NCBI GenBank assembly: GCA_965209015.1
Contig: OZ242367.1
Location: forward strand, 3,100,001-3,164,000
DNA length: 64,000 nucleotides
From: Bin80 sp965209015
GTDB taxonomy: Bacteria > Bacteroidota > Rhodothermia > Rhodothermales > Bin80
Direction: 5' to 3'
The first letter of the stretch is position 1. Each line of letters opens with the position of its first letter. The translations under genes and the position numbers were made by a program. The notes under the pieces were generated by a model, which saw only the letters and a list, made by a program, of their open reading frames with translations, searched no databases and had not been told where the DNA came from. Positions 35,913 to 45,332 of this stretch are shown one piece after another.

Positions 35913-37325
35913 ATGTATAGATTATTTCTTGGTATTTTATTTTTGATTGCTGCCTGTAACACATCAGAGGAGACCGAAACACCCATCAATGTGCTCGTCC
36001 TTTATACGGATGATCAACGATTTAATACGATTGGTATCTTGGGCAATGATGAGATCAAGACTCCTAATTTAGATGCTTTGGTGGAACGTGGAACAGCATT
36101 CACTCATGCTCACACAATGGGAGGGCAGCACGGTGCACTCTGCGCTCCTAGTCGGTCTATGTTAATGACCGGACGGCCTCTTTTTCGACTCCATGAAAAG
36201 GGAGATAGTATTCCTCCTGTCCACCAGATGATGCCAGAATCGTTTGCTGAGATTGGATATACAACCTTTGGTACTGGAAAGTGGCATAATGACCGCTCAT
36301 CGTTTGTACGGGCATTCCAGACCGGCGAAAACATTTTCTTCGGGGGAATGCACCGACCTGAGCAAGGAGGGCATGAGGCACCACAACTCCACGAATTTGA
36401 TTCTACCGGCACATATCCGCGAACGGATCGCCGCCGAGTTGAGGGATATTCCAGCACCCTTTATGCTGATGCAGCCATTGATTTTCTTGCTGAGGCAAGC
36501 TCCACGAATCGTCCCTTCTTCGCATATGTATCCTTTACATCTCCACATGACCCACGAACCCCTCCCGAGACATACGCGAACTGGTATGATCCAGATTCGA
36601 TCTCTCTGCCACCGAATTATCTACCGAATCATCCATTTGATAACGGTGAATTAAATGTACGAGATGAGTTACTTCGTGAACGCCCCCGAACTGAGGAAAT
36701 TGTACGGGAGGAGTTAGCTCTATACTATGGCATGATCAGCGAGTTGGACGCACAGATTGGCCGTATTATGAGTGCACTTGAGGACAATGAACAATTGGAA
36801 AATACTTTGATCGTGATGGCGGGAGACAATGGACTCGCGGTTGGTAGCCATGGGCTCTTGGGGAAACAAAATCTCTATGAGCATAGCATGCGAGTTCCTC
36901 TGATCATGGCAGGACCTGATATCCCCGCAAATGAAAGACGAAATCATTTAGTGTACATCTTTGATATTTTTCCTACGATTGCTGAATACGTAAATATTTC
37001 ATTGCCCCCCACCGTTGAGGGCGAAAGCCTATGGCCCATCATTGAAGACGGACAGTTGCCTGGCCGTCCTACGGTGTTCTATGCCTATCGGAACCAACAG
37101 CGAGGGATACGAACATCGGATGGTTGGAAGTATATCCGCTATCAAGTTGATGGAATTGAGACTGAACAACTCTTTGACTTGAATACCGATCCATACGAAA
37201 CAGTCAACTTGTTTGGAGACACCACCTATACAGTACACCTTCATGATATGCGGAAGCGTTTGGTGGAAGAGAGTATCCGTTGGTCAGATCCAGTAGATCT
37301 ATCTGCTCCAAAATGGGGACTTTAG
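35913..37325 (+). CDS. Sulfatase (iduronate-2-sulfatase-like) lipoprotein
   Basis: The start ATG 35913 gives MYRLFLGILFLIAACNTSEE, a lipoprotein signal with lipobox LIAAC; an ATG 21 nt upstream is in frame. The motif CAPSRSMLMTGR carries the Cys converted to formylglycine (Cys77 from this start). Other features are VLVLYTDDQRFNTIG (metal-binding Asp pair), YVSFTSPHDPRTPP and VMAGDNGLAVGSHGLLGKQN, typical of iduronate-2-sulfatase/choline-sulfatase-like enzymes. At 470 residues it is full length. It probably acts on sulfated polysaccharides outside the cytoplasm. Confidence 0.92.
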   Translation: MYRLFLGILFLIAACNTSEETETPINVLVLYTDDQRFNTIGILGNDEIKTPNLDALVERGTAFTHAHTMGGQHGALCAPSRSMLMTGRPLFRLHEKGDSIPPVHQMMPESFAEIGYTTFGTGKWHNDRSSFVRAFQTGENIFFGGMHRPEQGGHEAPQLHEFDSTGTYPRTDRRRVEGYSSTLYADAAIDFLAEASSTNRPFFAYVSFTSPHDPRTPPETYANWYDPDSISLPPNYLPNHPFDNGELNVRDELLRERPRTEEIVREELALYYGMISELDAQIGRIMSALEDNEQLENTLIVMAGDNGLAVGSHGLLGKQNLYEHSMRVPLIMAGPDIPANERRNHLVYIFDIFPTIAEYVNISLPPTVEGESLWPIIEDGQLPGRPTVFYAYRNQQRGIRTSDGWKYIRYQVDGIETEQLFDLNTDPYETVNLFGDTTYTVHLHDMRKRLVEESIRWSDPVDLSAPKWGL

Positions 37326-37818
37326 AGCTGGAACAATATCTCAAATAGTTTCCGGATCCGCCGATATTCACCCGTCCATCAGAAGGTTGACATAAGCCAT
37401 ATCTCCCAACAGAATAGAGTACAATCACCCAATCCCATTCCCCAACTCAATCAGTCGCCCGCTGTCGCTGCACACTTCATTTATGTCCGTATTTTATTCT
37501 GAAAGAATTCAAAACGGATGTTTAACTGCACTGACCAGAGGAGTACTTGAATCTGTTGCCAAAGCCCCAACCTATCTGGGGAAATTAAGACTCTCTCAAA
37601 AACAGTCTGACCTAGCTATCTCAGCATATGATGATTTAATTCAACTTTTCCACACTTCCGAAACGGACGATCTGCTTGAGATGGTCTCTACTTGATGTCA
37701 TAAACACGCCCACATTCAACCTCCAAAGGAGCGACCATCCCATCCACGGTGAGTACTAAGCGGAGTACCGTTAAGTGAAACGGGAACATGAATCCGCTCA
37801 TGAGAGCAAAGGTTGGGA
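37326..37818. other. Intergenic; one doubtful small ORF
   Basis: About 490 nt with no recognised gene. A frame at 37483-37695 (70 residues, beginning MSVFYSERIQNGCLTALTRG, helical, with no ribosome site) may be a remnant of a repeat-helix gene but matches nothing I know. Confidence 0.35.
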
Positions 37819-39009
37819 TCACCTTTGAAACCCCGCACTGAGGTTTCGCTCCACACGGATTTTCTGCGTCTGGCGGGATAGTTCAATTTTCTCTCTAGTA
37901 AAGGTCTCAATTAACCAAATGTGCATGGATGGGATGGGGACAATATATCCCATATTATTCTGTTTCAGTATTCCTTTTTCCTCAAACTTGGCAAAGAGTT
38001 CTTTCGCCTGATCGTCTCCGTACTTTTGCGCCATGGGATGGATTATATCCAGATACTCCAATGTTTCACCTAGGGTCACTTTTGCTATAGACATTGCGAG
38101 ACTCTGGACTTCGTCTGGCCGGAAATCAACCAATCGTCCCTTGTAGTATGCCTTTCGTGCTTCGTGTCCCACTTCCAGTACAGAATTTAATCCGTCTGGT
38201 GTCATAACTCCACCATTTGCTTTCAGGTACTCCGAAGCGTGTTTCGCATAGGAATGGACATGTCGAGGCCATCCATTTGCCTCCTGTGCAATTGCATCAA
38301 TCCACGCAGACGGACCTCCTTTCCCCCTCCCATCTTTTTTGATCCAGTCCTTGATCACTAAGTGTTCGGACTCCTTGCTTAACGCCCCCAACTCTACAAC
38401 ACATCCCTCTGAAAATCTTGAAATGTTAAAAGCCTGAAAGGCTTTTAAGGTTGGGCTGAGTCCAGCAGCAAGATGGACGATAGGCTTATTTAGTTGGCCA
38501 TTATGGATCGCATTGAGAATAGTAGAGGCTATGATATTTTGGGGGCTCCCAGGGGTACTGATATCTACCAATCTCTGTGCTTCATCCAGAATGAGTAGCA
38601 GAGGTTTTTTACCTTTCTGGAGTAATCTTTTCACCGTCTGCGTTGATCTATTAGCACTGACTTTTGCAGAGGCGAACCCAGGGATAGAAACGCCCATTTC
38701 ATCACCTTTTATATTCAGTTCTTTCCACAGGTCAAGGGAATCTACTAATGAGTCCACCTCCCATAGGCTCGGTGGATCAATGATCGCAACCTGCCATTCG
38801 GCTGCTTCGGCTATCCTCTCGCATTCATAAAGGAGAGCGCTCTTTCCCGCGCCAGAGGCACCATGGATCAGGAATGTAGTCCCGGAATTTGATGCGTTTG
38901 CGCGATCCAATAAATTCTTGAAATTATTTCGAATACTTTCGCGTCCGTGGAAATACGGGGAGGGTCCACGATCAAAGGCAGCGGTAAGTGGTGGATTAAG
39001 TTTGTGCAT
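37819..39009 (-). CDS. AAA-type P-loop ATPase, ORC1/MNS-like
   Basis: A 396-residue ATPase. Walker A is HGASGAGKS in TTFLIHGASGAGKSALLYE and Walker B is LLLILDEAQR, followed by a sensor-like region and an AAA lid. The C-terminal part (AKELFAKFEEKGILKQNN, GYIVPIPSMHIWLIE) looks like a winged helix. The layout is that of archaeal-type or Cdc6/ORC-like stand-alone ATPases of mobile elements and some defence systems. It has no partner gene beside it, and ISL3 tail repeats lie 360-490 nt upstream of its start. Function is not predictable beyond ATPase. Confidence 0.7.
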   Translation of the reverse strand: MHKLNPPLTAAFDRGPSPYFHGRESIRNNFKNLLDRANASNSGTTFLIHGASGAGKSALLYECERIAEAAEWQVAIIDPPSLWEVDSLVDSLDLWKELNIKGDEMGVSIPGFASAKVSANRSTQTVKRLLQKGKKPLLLILDEAQRLVDISTPGSPQNIIASTILNAIHNGQLNKPIVHLAAGLSPTLKAFQAFNISRFSEGCVVELGALSKESEHLVIKDWIKKDGRGKGGPSAWIDAIAQEANGWPRHVHSYAKHASEYLKANGGVMTPDGLNSVLEVGHEARKAYYKGRLVDFRPDEVQSLAMSIAKVTLGETLEYLDIIHPMAQKYGDDQAKELFAKFEEKGILKQNNMGYIVPIPSMHIWLIETFTREKIELSRQTQKIRVERNLSAGFQR

Positions 39010-39610
39010 GGCACAGTTCGGCTATGCTCTGTTAGACATGACCTGAAATGACCAGGTTCCAGTATCTATCTGTAAAGAGAGTGGTCTAGCAACTGCTTAT
39101 TTTGTCTCATGTGCTGTAATAAGTTGGTTCTACCACAATTTGTATGGAATGAGTATCTTTTTATAATCAGAGGAATCTGTTGAATTGTACATAGATCTGC
39201 ATTGAAAAGAAACCATCAAGATTGCCGAGATGTATCCGTACATCTTGATCAAGCCTATATTGCACCATAGCTCCTACGATTGAACATCATCACGGAGCGA
39301 AATAAAGTCAACATCCATGGACACAAAATGGTGGAAGAGACCGCAAAAGATTTCACCAGAAGGGACGCATAGTTCTACTCATCTGTGGATGTTAGTCTTT
39401 TTCCACGAGGTTCGTAATAGAACCAAAAAATCAGAAGTGCGATTCTATTCTTCTGTGGAGGATTAGACCTCTATCCACAAGGTTCGTGGTAGAACCTGAG
39501 AAACGAATCTTTCGGGGATCGTTATCTTGGCGATAGTGATTGGAACGAAATCGGTAAACATATGCGTATTGGGATGAATTTACCCACCGTCTGAGGAGAA
39601 TATTACAGGA
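39010..39610. other. Intergenic region with ISL3 debris
   Basis: About 600 nt without a gene. It holds two tandem fragments of an ISL3-type transposase 3' end (39369-39496); the remainder has no feature I can name. Confidence 0.5.
39369..39496 (+). mobile_element. Two tandem remnants of an ISL3-family transposase 3' end
   Basis: 39431-39496 matches 47808-47873 with only a few mismatches and encodes the end of the same transposase (SAILFFCGGLDLYPQGSW then stop). 39369-39424 is a more diverged copy of the same end (TTCTACTCATCTGTGGATG, ending GTAATAGAACC). The copies stand head to tail, which suggests two independent insertions or a local duplication followed by decay. Confidence 0.7.
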
Positions 39611-40390
39611 TTATCTTCTGCAAAGAATCGTCATATGAGCATGGTAAAGTTTTGTCCAGAGAGAAGCAGAATATTTTGGGAAATAATGTTCGGTACACAT
39701 TTTTATGAAATACTTCAATCGACTGGCATCTCTATAGGCAAACTCAATCGTCTCTCTCCCAAAGATAGGTGCATAGACATATTGATCAGATACATCCATC
39801 CCATTGTCAGAAAGTAAGTTCAGAAAATCTCGCTTACTGAAAAACTGAACATGTCCAGCGGAGTGGTTGCCTCGATCTTGTAGTGCTCCCTTGATTTTCC
39901 CAAAGAACAAATTTTCAAGAGGAACCTCTGCTATAAAATAATCCCAATTCAAATCCAATAGGGAATTCAAAAATTGTTCAGGATTCTCAAGGTGCTCTAT
40001 CACATGGCTACAAACGACCAAATTAAATTTGTTTTCTTCAAACAAATTTGAGCAATCCATCACATCTCCCACCACGGAGCATACGTCTGGGAGAGTTTTT
40101 TTTACATATTCAATAACTTCGGTAGAGTAATCAATCGCGTAATATGATCTACCTACGTCTCGCTGTTGGAGTTCCGCAATGACCGCTCCAGTCCCACAAC
40201 CGACTTCCAGGATGGAGGATGGATTCAAGCTATTTTGACTGAGCAATTTGCAAATTGCGTTCGCTTTTTGGTTGGCTCCACGACGGAGCCATTCGACTTG
40301 TCGCGCTAATGAGTCCGTGTAGGTTGAATTGTAATGATCTCTTCCCGTGAGCCCCGAATTCAGGCGGGAAAAGCTGTTGGGCTTGGCCAT
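39611..40390 (-). CDS. Class I SAM-dependent methyltransferase
   Basis: A 259-residue methyltransferase. Motif I is ILEVGCGTGAVIAEL, the acidic second loop is YYAIDYSTEVIEYVKK, then VVGDVMDCSNLF and the post-I region FNLVVCSHVIEHLENPEQFL, which is usual for the UbiG/MenG-like fold. The C-terminal part has lipid-type or O-methyltransferase features (FFSKRDFLNLLSDNGMDVSD). It stands alone on the minus strand opposite the ABC importer, so the acceptor is unknown. Confidence 0.85.
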   Translation of the reverse strand: MAKPNSFSRLNSGLTGRDHYNSTYTDSLARQVEWLRRGANQKANAICKLLSQNSLNPSSILEVGCGTGAVIAELQQRDVGRSYYAIDYSTEVIEYVKKTLPDVCSVVGDVMDCSNLFEENKFNLVVCSHVIEHLENPEQFLNSLLDLNWDYFIAEVPLENLFFGKIKGALQDRGNHSAGHVQFFSKRDFLNLLSDNGMDVSDQYVYAPIFGRETIEFAYRDASRLKYFIKMCTEHYFPKYSASLWTKLYHAHMTILCRR

Positions 40391-40641
40391 TGCGTGTTTG
40401 GGGTTTTACCAATTTAATGGAATGAAAATTTGTTGGTTAACCAAACTTACTCATTTTCGGACAAATCGCTACTCTGATGTCTGTCCTGCCTGCACCAACC
40501 ATCCAGCACTCAATTGGTCCAACGGAACTAGACATCCATGCGTTAAGTTGAAATGCAAATGTGAAGAGGATTATCCGCGACTAAATAGGTGAACAGATTG
40601 ACCACGATACGCTTCATACTACTCTGTATAACGACGACGGC

Positions 40642-41730
40642 ATTGCCCATATTGATTTTAGGGGGGTTAATAAGAGTTATGACGGCCGTACCATGGTCGT
40701 CAAAAATCTGCACCTCAAAATTCAGACCGGTGAGTTCGTAACCTTGCTGGGGCCATCAGGGTCGGGTAAGACCACGATCCTGATGATGCTTGCTGGTTTT
40801 CAGTCACCTACTGCTGGTGAAATTCTCCTTGACGGACATCCGATCCAAAACTTGCCAGCCAGAAAGCGCGGGATTGGGATGGTTTTCCAGAACTATGCTC
40901 TTTTCCCCCATATGACTGTGGGTGCGAATCTCGCATTCCCTCTTGAAGTTCGCGGCATAGGAAAAGAAGAGCGTAAGGCCCAGGTAGAGAGTGTACTCCG
41001 CCTGGTTCGTCTTGAAGGGTTTGCTGACCGTCGTCCAGGGCAGCTTTCTGGAGGTCAACAGCAACGGGTCGCAATTGCAAGAGCCCTAGTTTTCGAGCCC
41101 ACCTTGGTTCTGATGGACGAACCTCTTGGAGCACTTGATCGAAGCCTACGCGATGAAATGCAATACGAGATTCGGCGGATCCATCAGACTCTGGGAGTTA
41201 CAGTGGTTTATGTTACACATGATCAACAAGAAGCAATGGTCATGTCCGATCGAATCGCTGTACTGCGCAATGGAGTGATTGAACAAATTTCCGTACCCGA
41301 GGGGCTCTATGAAGAACCTAAATCTGCGTTTGTCTCTCGCTTCATTGGTGAGAGTAATCAACTTCCCGGTCGCGTATCTGCAATCTCGGAAAGTAGTGAG
41401 GTTTGTGAAGTGGAGACAGGTGGCAGAATCTTCCAAGCCTTGAAAGTGTCTCCCACCAAAGTTGGTGAAACTGTACTTCTATCCATCCGACCTGAGCGCG
41501 TTAAGATCAATCCAGAGCCAGATCTCTACACGAATGAAGTGCAAGCCACAGTGAAAGACTTAACCTTTCTCGGAAACCAACTTCGCGTTCGCTTAGCCAC
41601 ATGTGACCGAGATGACTTCATTGCCACAATTCCAAATATCGCTGGACATGGCGGATTACTCGTAGGCGACTCGGTCCGCATCGGATGGACCGCCGTTGAC
41701 TGCCGTGCTCTCAATTATGAATTACTTTGA
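40642..41730 (+). CDS. potA: ABC transporter ATPase, spermidine/putrescine type
   Basis: ATP-hydrolysing subunit of a polyamine-type importer. I place the start at 40642 (ATT) instead of the ATG at 40693, because the frame upstream reads IAHIDFRGVNKSYDGRT, and this contains the A-loop Tyr (Tyr13) that stacks on ATP; starting at 40693 would remove it. A CTG at 40624 is another possible start. Walker A is GPSGSGKT (37-44), the Q-loop follows, the signature is LSGGQQQRVAIARAL, and Walker B is LVLMDEPLGALD. The C-terminal TOBE domain starts near VSRFIGESNQLPG. Solute-binding and two permease genes follow without gaps. Confidence 0.9.
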   Translation: MAHIDFRGVNKSYDGRTMVVKNLHLKIQTGEFVTLLGPSGSGKTTILMMLAGFQSPTAGEILLDGHPIQNLPARKRGIGMVFQNYALFPHMTVGANLAFPLEVRGIGKEERKAQVESVLRLVRLEGFADRRPGQLSGGQQQRVAIARALVFEPTLVLMDEPLGALDRSLRDEMQYEIRRIHQTLGVTVVYVTHDQQEAMVMSDRIAVLRNGVIEQISVPEGLYEEPKSAFVSRFIGESNQLPGRVSAISESSEVCEVETGGRIFQALKVSPTKVGETVLLSIRPERVKINPEPDLYTNEVQATVKDLTFLGNQLRVRLATCDRDDFIATIPNIAGHGGLLVGDSVRIGWTAVDCRALNYELL

Positions 41731-41747
41731 TCCAAAATTTTGAATCC

Positions 41748-42839
41748 ATGAATTTTTTCGCGAAATCAGTCCCTCTCTCGCTCGTGATCGTACTGTTAAT
41801 TAGCTCATGTGGAACTGAAACACCTCGCTCCATCACAACAGTGTCCTGGGGAGGCTCTTATGGGCGAGCTGTTAATGAGGGCGTGAATATCCCATTTACT
41901 GAGGAGACCGGAATTCTTGCAAAAATGGAAGACTACAATGGAGGCTTAGCACAGATTCGCGCTCAGGTTGAAATTGGTGAAATCCACTGGGATGTGGTAG
42001 ACCTGGAGATTGCTGATGCAGTGCGCGGATGTGATGAAGGACTTTTGGAACCAATTGATGTCAACCTACTCCCCCCTGGTCCGAATGGGATACCTGCCAT
42101 TGATGATTTTCCCTCTGAAAGCCTGACTGAGTGTGGAGTGGGGAATTTATATTGGTCTGGGGTGATTGCATACAATGAAGAAAATATCCCCGGTACAAAA
42201 CCCACTACGGTGAAAGATTTTTTTGACTTGGAAACTTTTCCTGGTCGACGTGGAATGAGGCGGGTCCCTCAAGGCAATCTTGAGTATGCTCTTATGGCCG
42301 ATGGTGTAGCTATAGAGGATATTTACGCTACGCTTGACACTCCCGAAGGAATAGACCGTGCCTTTGCCATGCTTGAAACGATCAAGAGTGAAGTGATCTG
42401 GTGGGAAGCAGGAGCACAGCCCCCTCAAATGCTGGCAGATGGAGAGGTGGTTCTTACCACTGCCTATAATGGACGAATATTTAATGCACAAGTGCTTGAG
42501 AATCAACCGTTTGTCATCATCTGGGATGGACAACTACAAAGTGTTGGGCAGATCGTGATTGTGGCAGGTACGCCTCGTCTTCAAGATGCTATGGAATACC
42601 TCACCTATGCAACTAGTGCAGAGCCATTGTCCAGAGTTTCTAATCGAATTTCATACTCTCCTGCGCGCATATCAGGCAGACCCCTCGTCTCTACCCATGT
42701 AGAAGCTGGGATTCAGATGGCGCCACATATGCCCGCATCACCTGCAAATTCAGAGACCGCCCTGCCCTTTGACTGGGTCTGGTGGGTTGACCATCAGGAC
42801 GAAATGAACGAGCGTTTCAGTGCATGGCTGGCCCTCTAA
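41748..42839 (+). CDS. potD: Extracellular solute-binding lipoprotein of the polyamine-type ABC importer
   Basis: A 363-residue binding protein. The start ATG 41748 gives MNFFAKSVPLSLVIVLLISS with lipobox LISSC. The mature protein shows TVSWGGSYGRAVNEG near the N-terminus, then the central IHWDVVDLEIADAV and GVIAYNEENIPGTKP, which is the PotD/PotF-like type 2 periplasmic binding fold. It starts 17 nt after the ATPase stop and overlaps the next permease by 16 nt. The ligand may be putrescine, spermidine or a related compound; the aspartates that bind polyamines cannot be confirmed here. Confidence 0.85.
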   Translation: MNFFAKSVPLSLVIVLLISSCGTETPRSITTVSWGGSYGRAVNEGVNIPFTEETGILAKMEDYNGGLAQIRAQVEIGEIHWDVVDLEIADAVRGCDEGLLEPIDVNLLPPGPNGIPAIDDFPSESLTECGVGNLYWSGVIAYNEENIPGTKPTTVKDFFDLETFPGRRGMRRVPQGNLEYALMADGVAIEDIYATLDTPEGIDRAFAMLETIKSEVIWWEAGAQPPQMLADGEVVLTTAYNGRIFNAQVLENQPFVIIWDGQLQSVGQIVIVAGTPRLQDAMEYLTYATSAEPLSRVSNRISYSPARISGRPLVSTHVEAGIQMAPHMPASPANSETALPFDWVWWVDHQDEMNERFSAWLAL

Positions 42840-44044
42840 GGTTATCCAGTAATCCGGGAATCCGTGCTCGCCTGCGAGCTCTTGGACTTGTTGTCCCACT
42901 TTTACTCTTTATTGGAGTAACTTTTATTGCCCCTCTGGGGACCATGCTGGTCCGCAGTGTCTATGACCCCACTGTCGCAAGCGCTCTGCCGCAAACATTG
43001 ATATTACTTGAGTCTTGGGACGGTCGTACTTCTCCTTCCGAGGCGGTATATGCTGCCGCCGCTATGGAAATCAAACGTGCAGCATCTGAGCGTACCCTTG
43101 GGCAGGTCGCTGGTCGAATTAATAGGGTACAAAGCGGACTACGTAGCTCCATAACAAGCACAGCACGAGAGTTAAGTAGCATTGAAGAGGGACCATGGCG
43201 TGGATATATGATTTCAATTGATTCAGCCTGGGCCGATCCCTTAACTTGGTATGCAATTCAAACAACCGGCGAGCGCCTCACTGCGCGCCACTATTGGAAT
43301 GCTCTGGATCTGAAGCGCCTTCCTGACGGTTCTGTGGCCGCGCAACCTAAAGATCGGCGAATCTATCTCCAGTTATTCTGGCGAACTCTCTTGATTAGCA
43401 GCATCATTACCCTCCTATGCCTGATACTGGGTTATCCGATCGCACATCTGATTGCCAATTCTCCACCCCACCGCCAAAATTTGCTACTCATCTTGGTCTT
43501 AGTCCCATTTTGGACTTCGCTTCTTGTACGTACTACCGCATGGATCGTATTGTTACAGAACCAGGGAGTATTGAACGATCTTCTGGTCGCCATTGGTTTG
43601 ATTGGTGAGGGTGGACGTTTGGCAATGATCTATAATATGACGGGAACCATCATAGCCATGACCCATGTTCTGCTGCCTTTTATGGTTTTGCCACTCTACT
43701 CAGTCATGCGTGGCATTCCCTCAACACATATGAATGCGGCGGCATCGCTGGGGGCCACCCCGCTGCAGTCATTTCTGCGTATCTACTGGCCGCAGTCGCT
43801 CCCCGGAGTTGGAGCTGGATCTCTCCTTGTATTTATTCTGGCCATTGGATTTTATATCACTCCTGCATTGGTAGGAGGGAGCGACGGACAACTCATTTCC
43901 AACATGATCGCCTATCACATGCAGACCTCACTCAACTGGGGGCTGGCTGCTGCTCTTGGAGGCGTTCTACTCTTGGGAGTCCTAATCCTGTATACGGTCT
44001 ACGATCGTCTCGTAGGGATTGAGAGAATGGGTTTAGCCTCATGA
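42824..44044 (+). CDS. potB: ABC importer permease, PotB-like
   Basis: A 406-residue inner-membrane permease. It has an N-terminal helix (LVVPLLLFIGVTFIAPLG), a long periplasmic segment of about 130 residues, then the BPD transmembrane domain with LLISSIITLLCLILGYPIAH and the EAA-like loop NAAASLGATPLQSFLRIYWP that contacts the ATPase. The insert in the first periplasmic loop is larger than in E. coli PotB. It overlaps the upstream gene by 16 nt and the next by 4 nt. Confidence 0.88.
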   Translation: MAGPLRLSSNPGIRARLRALGLVVPLLLFIGVTFIAPLGTMLVRSVYDPTVASALPQTLILLESWDGRTSPSEAVYAAAAMEIKRAASERTLGQVAGRINRVQSGLRSSITSTARELSSIEEGPWRGYMISIDSAWADPLTWYAIQTTGERLTARHYWNALDLKRLPDGSVAAQPKDRRIYLQLFWRTLLISSIITLLCLILGYPIAHLIANSPPHRQNLLLILVLVPFWTSLLVRTTAWIVLLQNQGVLNDLLVAIGLIGEGGRLAMIYNMTGTIIAMTHVLLPFMVLPLYSVMRGIPSTHMNAAASLGATPLQSFLRIYWPQSLPGVGAGSLLVFILAIGFYITPALVGGSDGQLISNMIAYHMQTSLNWGLAAALGGVLLLGVLILYTVYDRLVGIERMGLAS

Positions 44045-44865
44045 GGAATTCAATGCAACCCAGCCTTGGTCGAATCTTATATTTGGCATTCTGCACCCTT
44101 GTATTTGTATTTCTGATCGTACCGATCATCATTATTGTACCTCTGAGCTTCAATGCTGAACCTTACTTCACCTTTACCGAGGGGATGCTTCGGTTGGATC
44201 CGAGTGCATGGTCTCTTCGGTGGTACCGTGAGATCATTGAAAGTGATTCTTGGGTTCGTAGCTTGATCAATAGTCTGGTTATTGGAGTAAGTGCCACTGC
44301 ATTGGCAACGAGCCTTGGGACTCTTGCTGCACTTGGCCTTACGAATTCTGCAATGCCTGCCCGACGGGCCATCATGGGAGTAATTATTTCCCCAATGGTT
44401 ACTCCTGTGATCATCGCAGCAGCAGGCATGTTTTTCTTCTACTCCGAACTTGGACTGGGACAGACACACCTGGGTATTATCCTCGCACATGCAGCATTGG
44501 GGGTTCCCTTTGTAGTGGTTACAGTTACCGCGACACTGTCGGCTTACGACTCAACCCTCAACAATGCGGCGGCAAGTTTAGGTGCTGGCCCATGGACAAC
44601 CTTCCGTCGGGTCCAGTTTCCATTGATTTCACCAGGAGTCTTCTCGGGGTCACTCTTTGCCTTTGCGGTATCGTTTGATGAGGTGGTCGTGATCCTATTC
44701 ATGGGTGGTATAGAACAGCGAACGATCCCCCGCCAGATGTGGTCTGGGATCCGAGAACAGATCAGTCCTGCAATTTTAGCGATTGCAACATTTCTCATCG
44801 TCTTTGCGGTGCTTTTACTCCTAACAGTTAGCTGGCTTCAACATCGAGGAAAAATTCGTGGATAG
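44041..44865 (+). CDS. potC: ABC importer permease, PotC-like
   Basis: A 274-residue permease with six predicted helices (LYLAFCTLVFVFLIVPIIII at the start) and the EAA-type loop NAAASLGAGPWTTFRRVQFP. It completes a one-ATPase, one-binding-protein, two-permease importer. Its TAG stop lies within the stem-loop of the terminator that ends the operon. Confidence 0.9.
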   Translation: MRNSMQPSLGRILYLAFCTLVFVFLIVPIIIIVPLSFNAEPYFTFTEGMLRLDPSAWSLRWYREIIESDSWVRSLINSLVIGVSATALATSLGTLAALGLTNSAMPARRAIMGVIISPMVTPVIIAAAGMFFFYSELGLGQTHLGIILAHAALGVPFVVVTVTATLSAYDSTLNNAAASLGAGPWTTFRRVQFPLISPGVFSGSLFAFAVSFDEVVVILFMGGIEQRTIPRQMWSGIREQISPAILAIATFLIVFAVLLLLTVSWLQHRGKIRG

Positions 44866-44887
44866 TTGACTTATCCACCGTTTTTTT
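44858..44887 (+). terminator. Rho-independent terminator overlapping the potC stop codon
   Basis: GTGGATA (44858-44864) pairs perfectly with TATCCAC (44872-44878) around a 7-nt loop, then CG and a run of seven T (44881-44887). The potC stop codon TAG (44863-44865) is inside the left arm, so a terminating ribosome would cover the hairpin. Confidence 0.85.
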
Positions 44888-44953
44888 GGAATCGTATATG
44901 TGTGTAGCCATGAATTAGGTTATTCACTTACAGTAGGTGCCTTCAAGATTTTT

Positions 44954-45166
44954 CTAACGTAGATTGATCTTGTCCCGGCCGTGCTCATAAGTTTCTCGGC
45001 TAACGCTCCGGGCGAGTTTGATGCTGGTATCTATGATGTATATGGCTAATGCCCATAACTGATAACTCAATTTTGAATCTTGCATGACCGTTTCCTGAAA
45101 CCATTCTCCCTGCATCTGCACGGCATATGAAACTTCGCGCCCGTTTGCACGCTGACTAATCCACAA
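44954..45166 (-). pseudogene. Remnant of an IS1595-type transposase
   Basis: A 70-residue frame on the minus strand with the N-terminal block of IS1595-family transposases: TVMQDSKLSYQLWALAIYII then DTSIK, which in intact elements is followed by a helix-turn-helix; the zinc-finger cysteines that normally come first have been lost. The rest of the element is absent and no inverted repeats are seen. The region between the potC terminator and the WD40 gene (44888-45332) holds nothing else. Confidence 0.6.
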
Positions 45167-45332
45167 TGTGGACCAATTTTATCTTAAATTACAGTTGTTG
45201 CAAAAATTTGTGTGCATTTCAGGGTACACATGATATATAATCCTTTTAGACTTTGGGAAACGGACTCCTTACGAAATTTACAATTGAAATAACTCGGCTT
45301 CGTATTATTTTATTTGGTTCAAAAACCATTCT

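Noticed and set aside
37483..37695. Possible 70-residue gene
   Set aside because: No ribosome site, no neighbours in an operon and no family; noted only in the intergenic entry.
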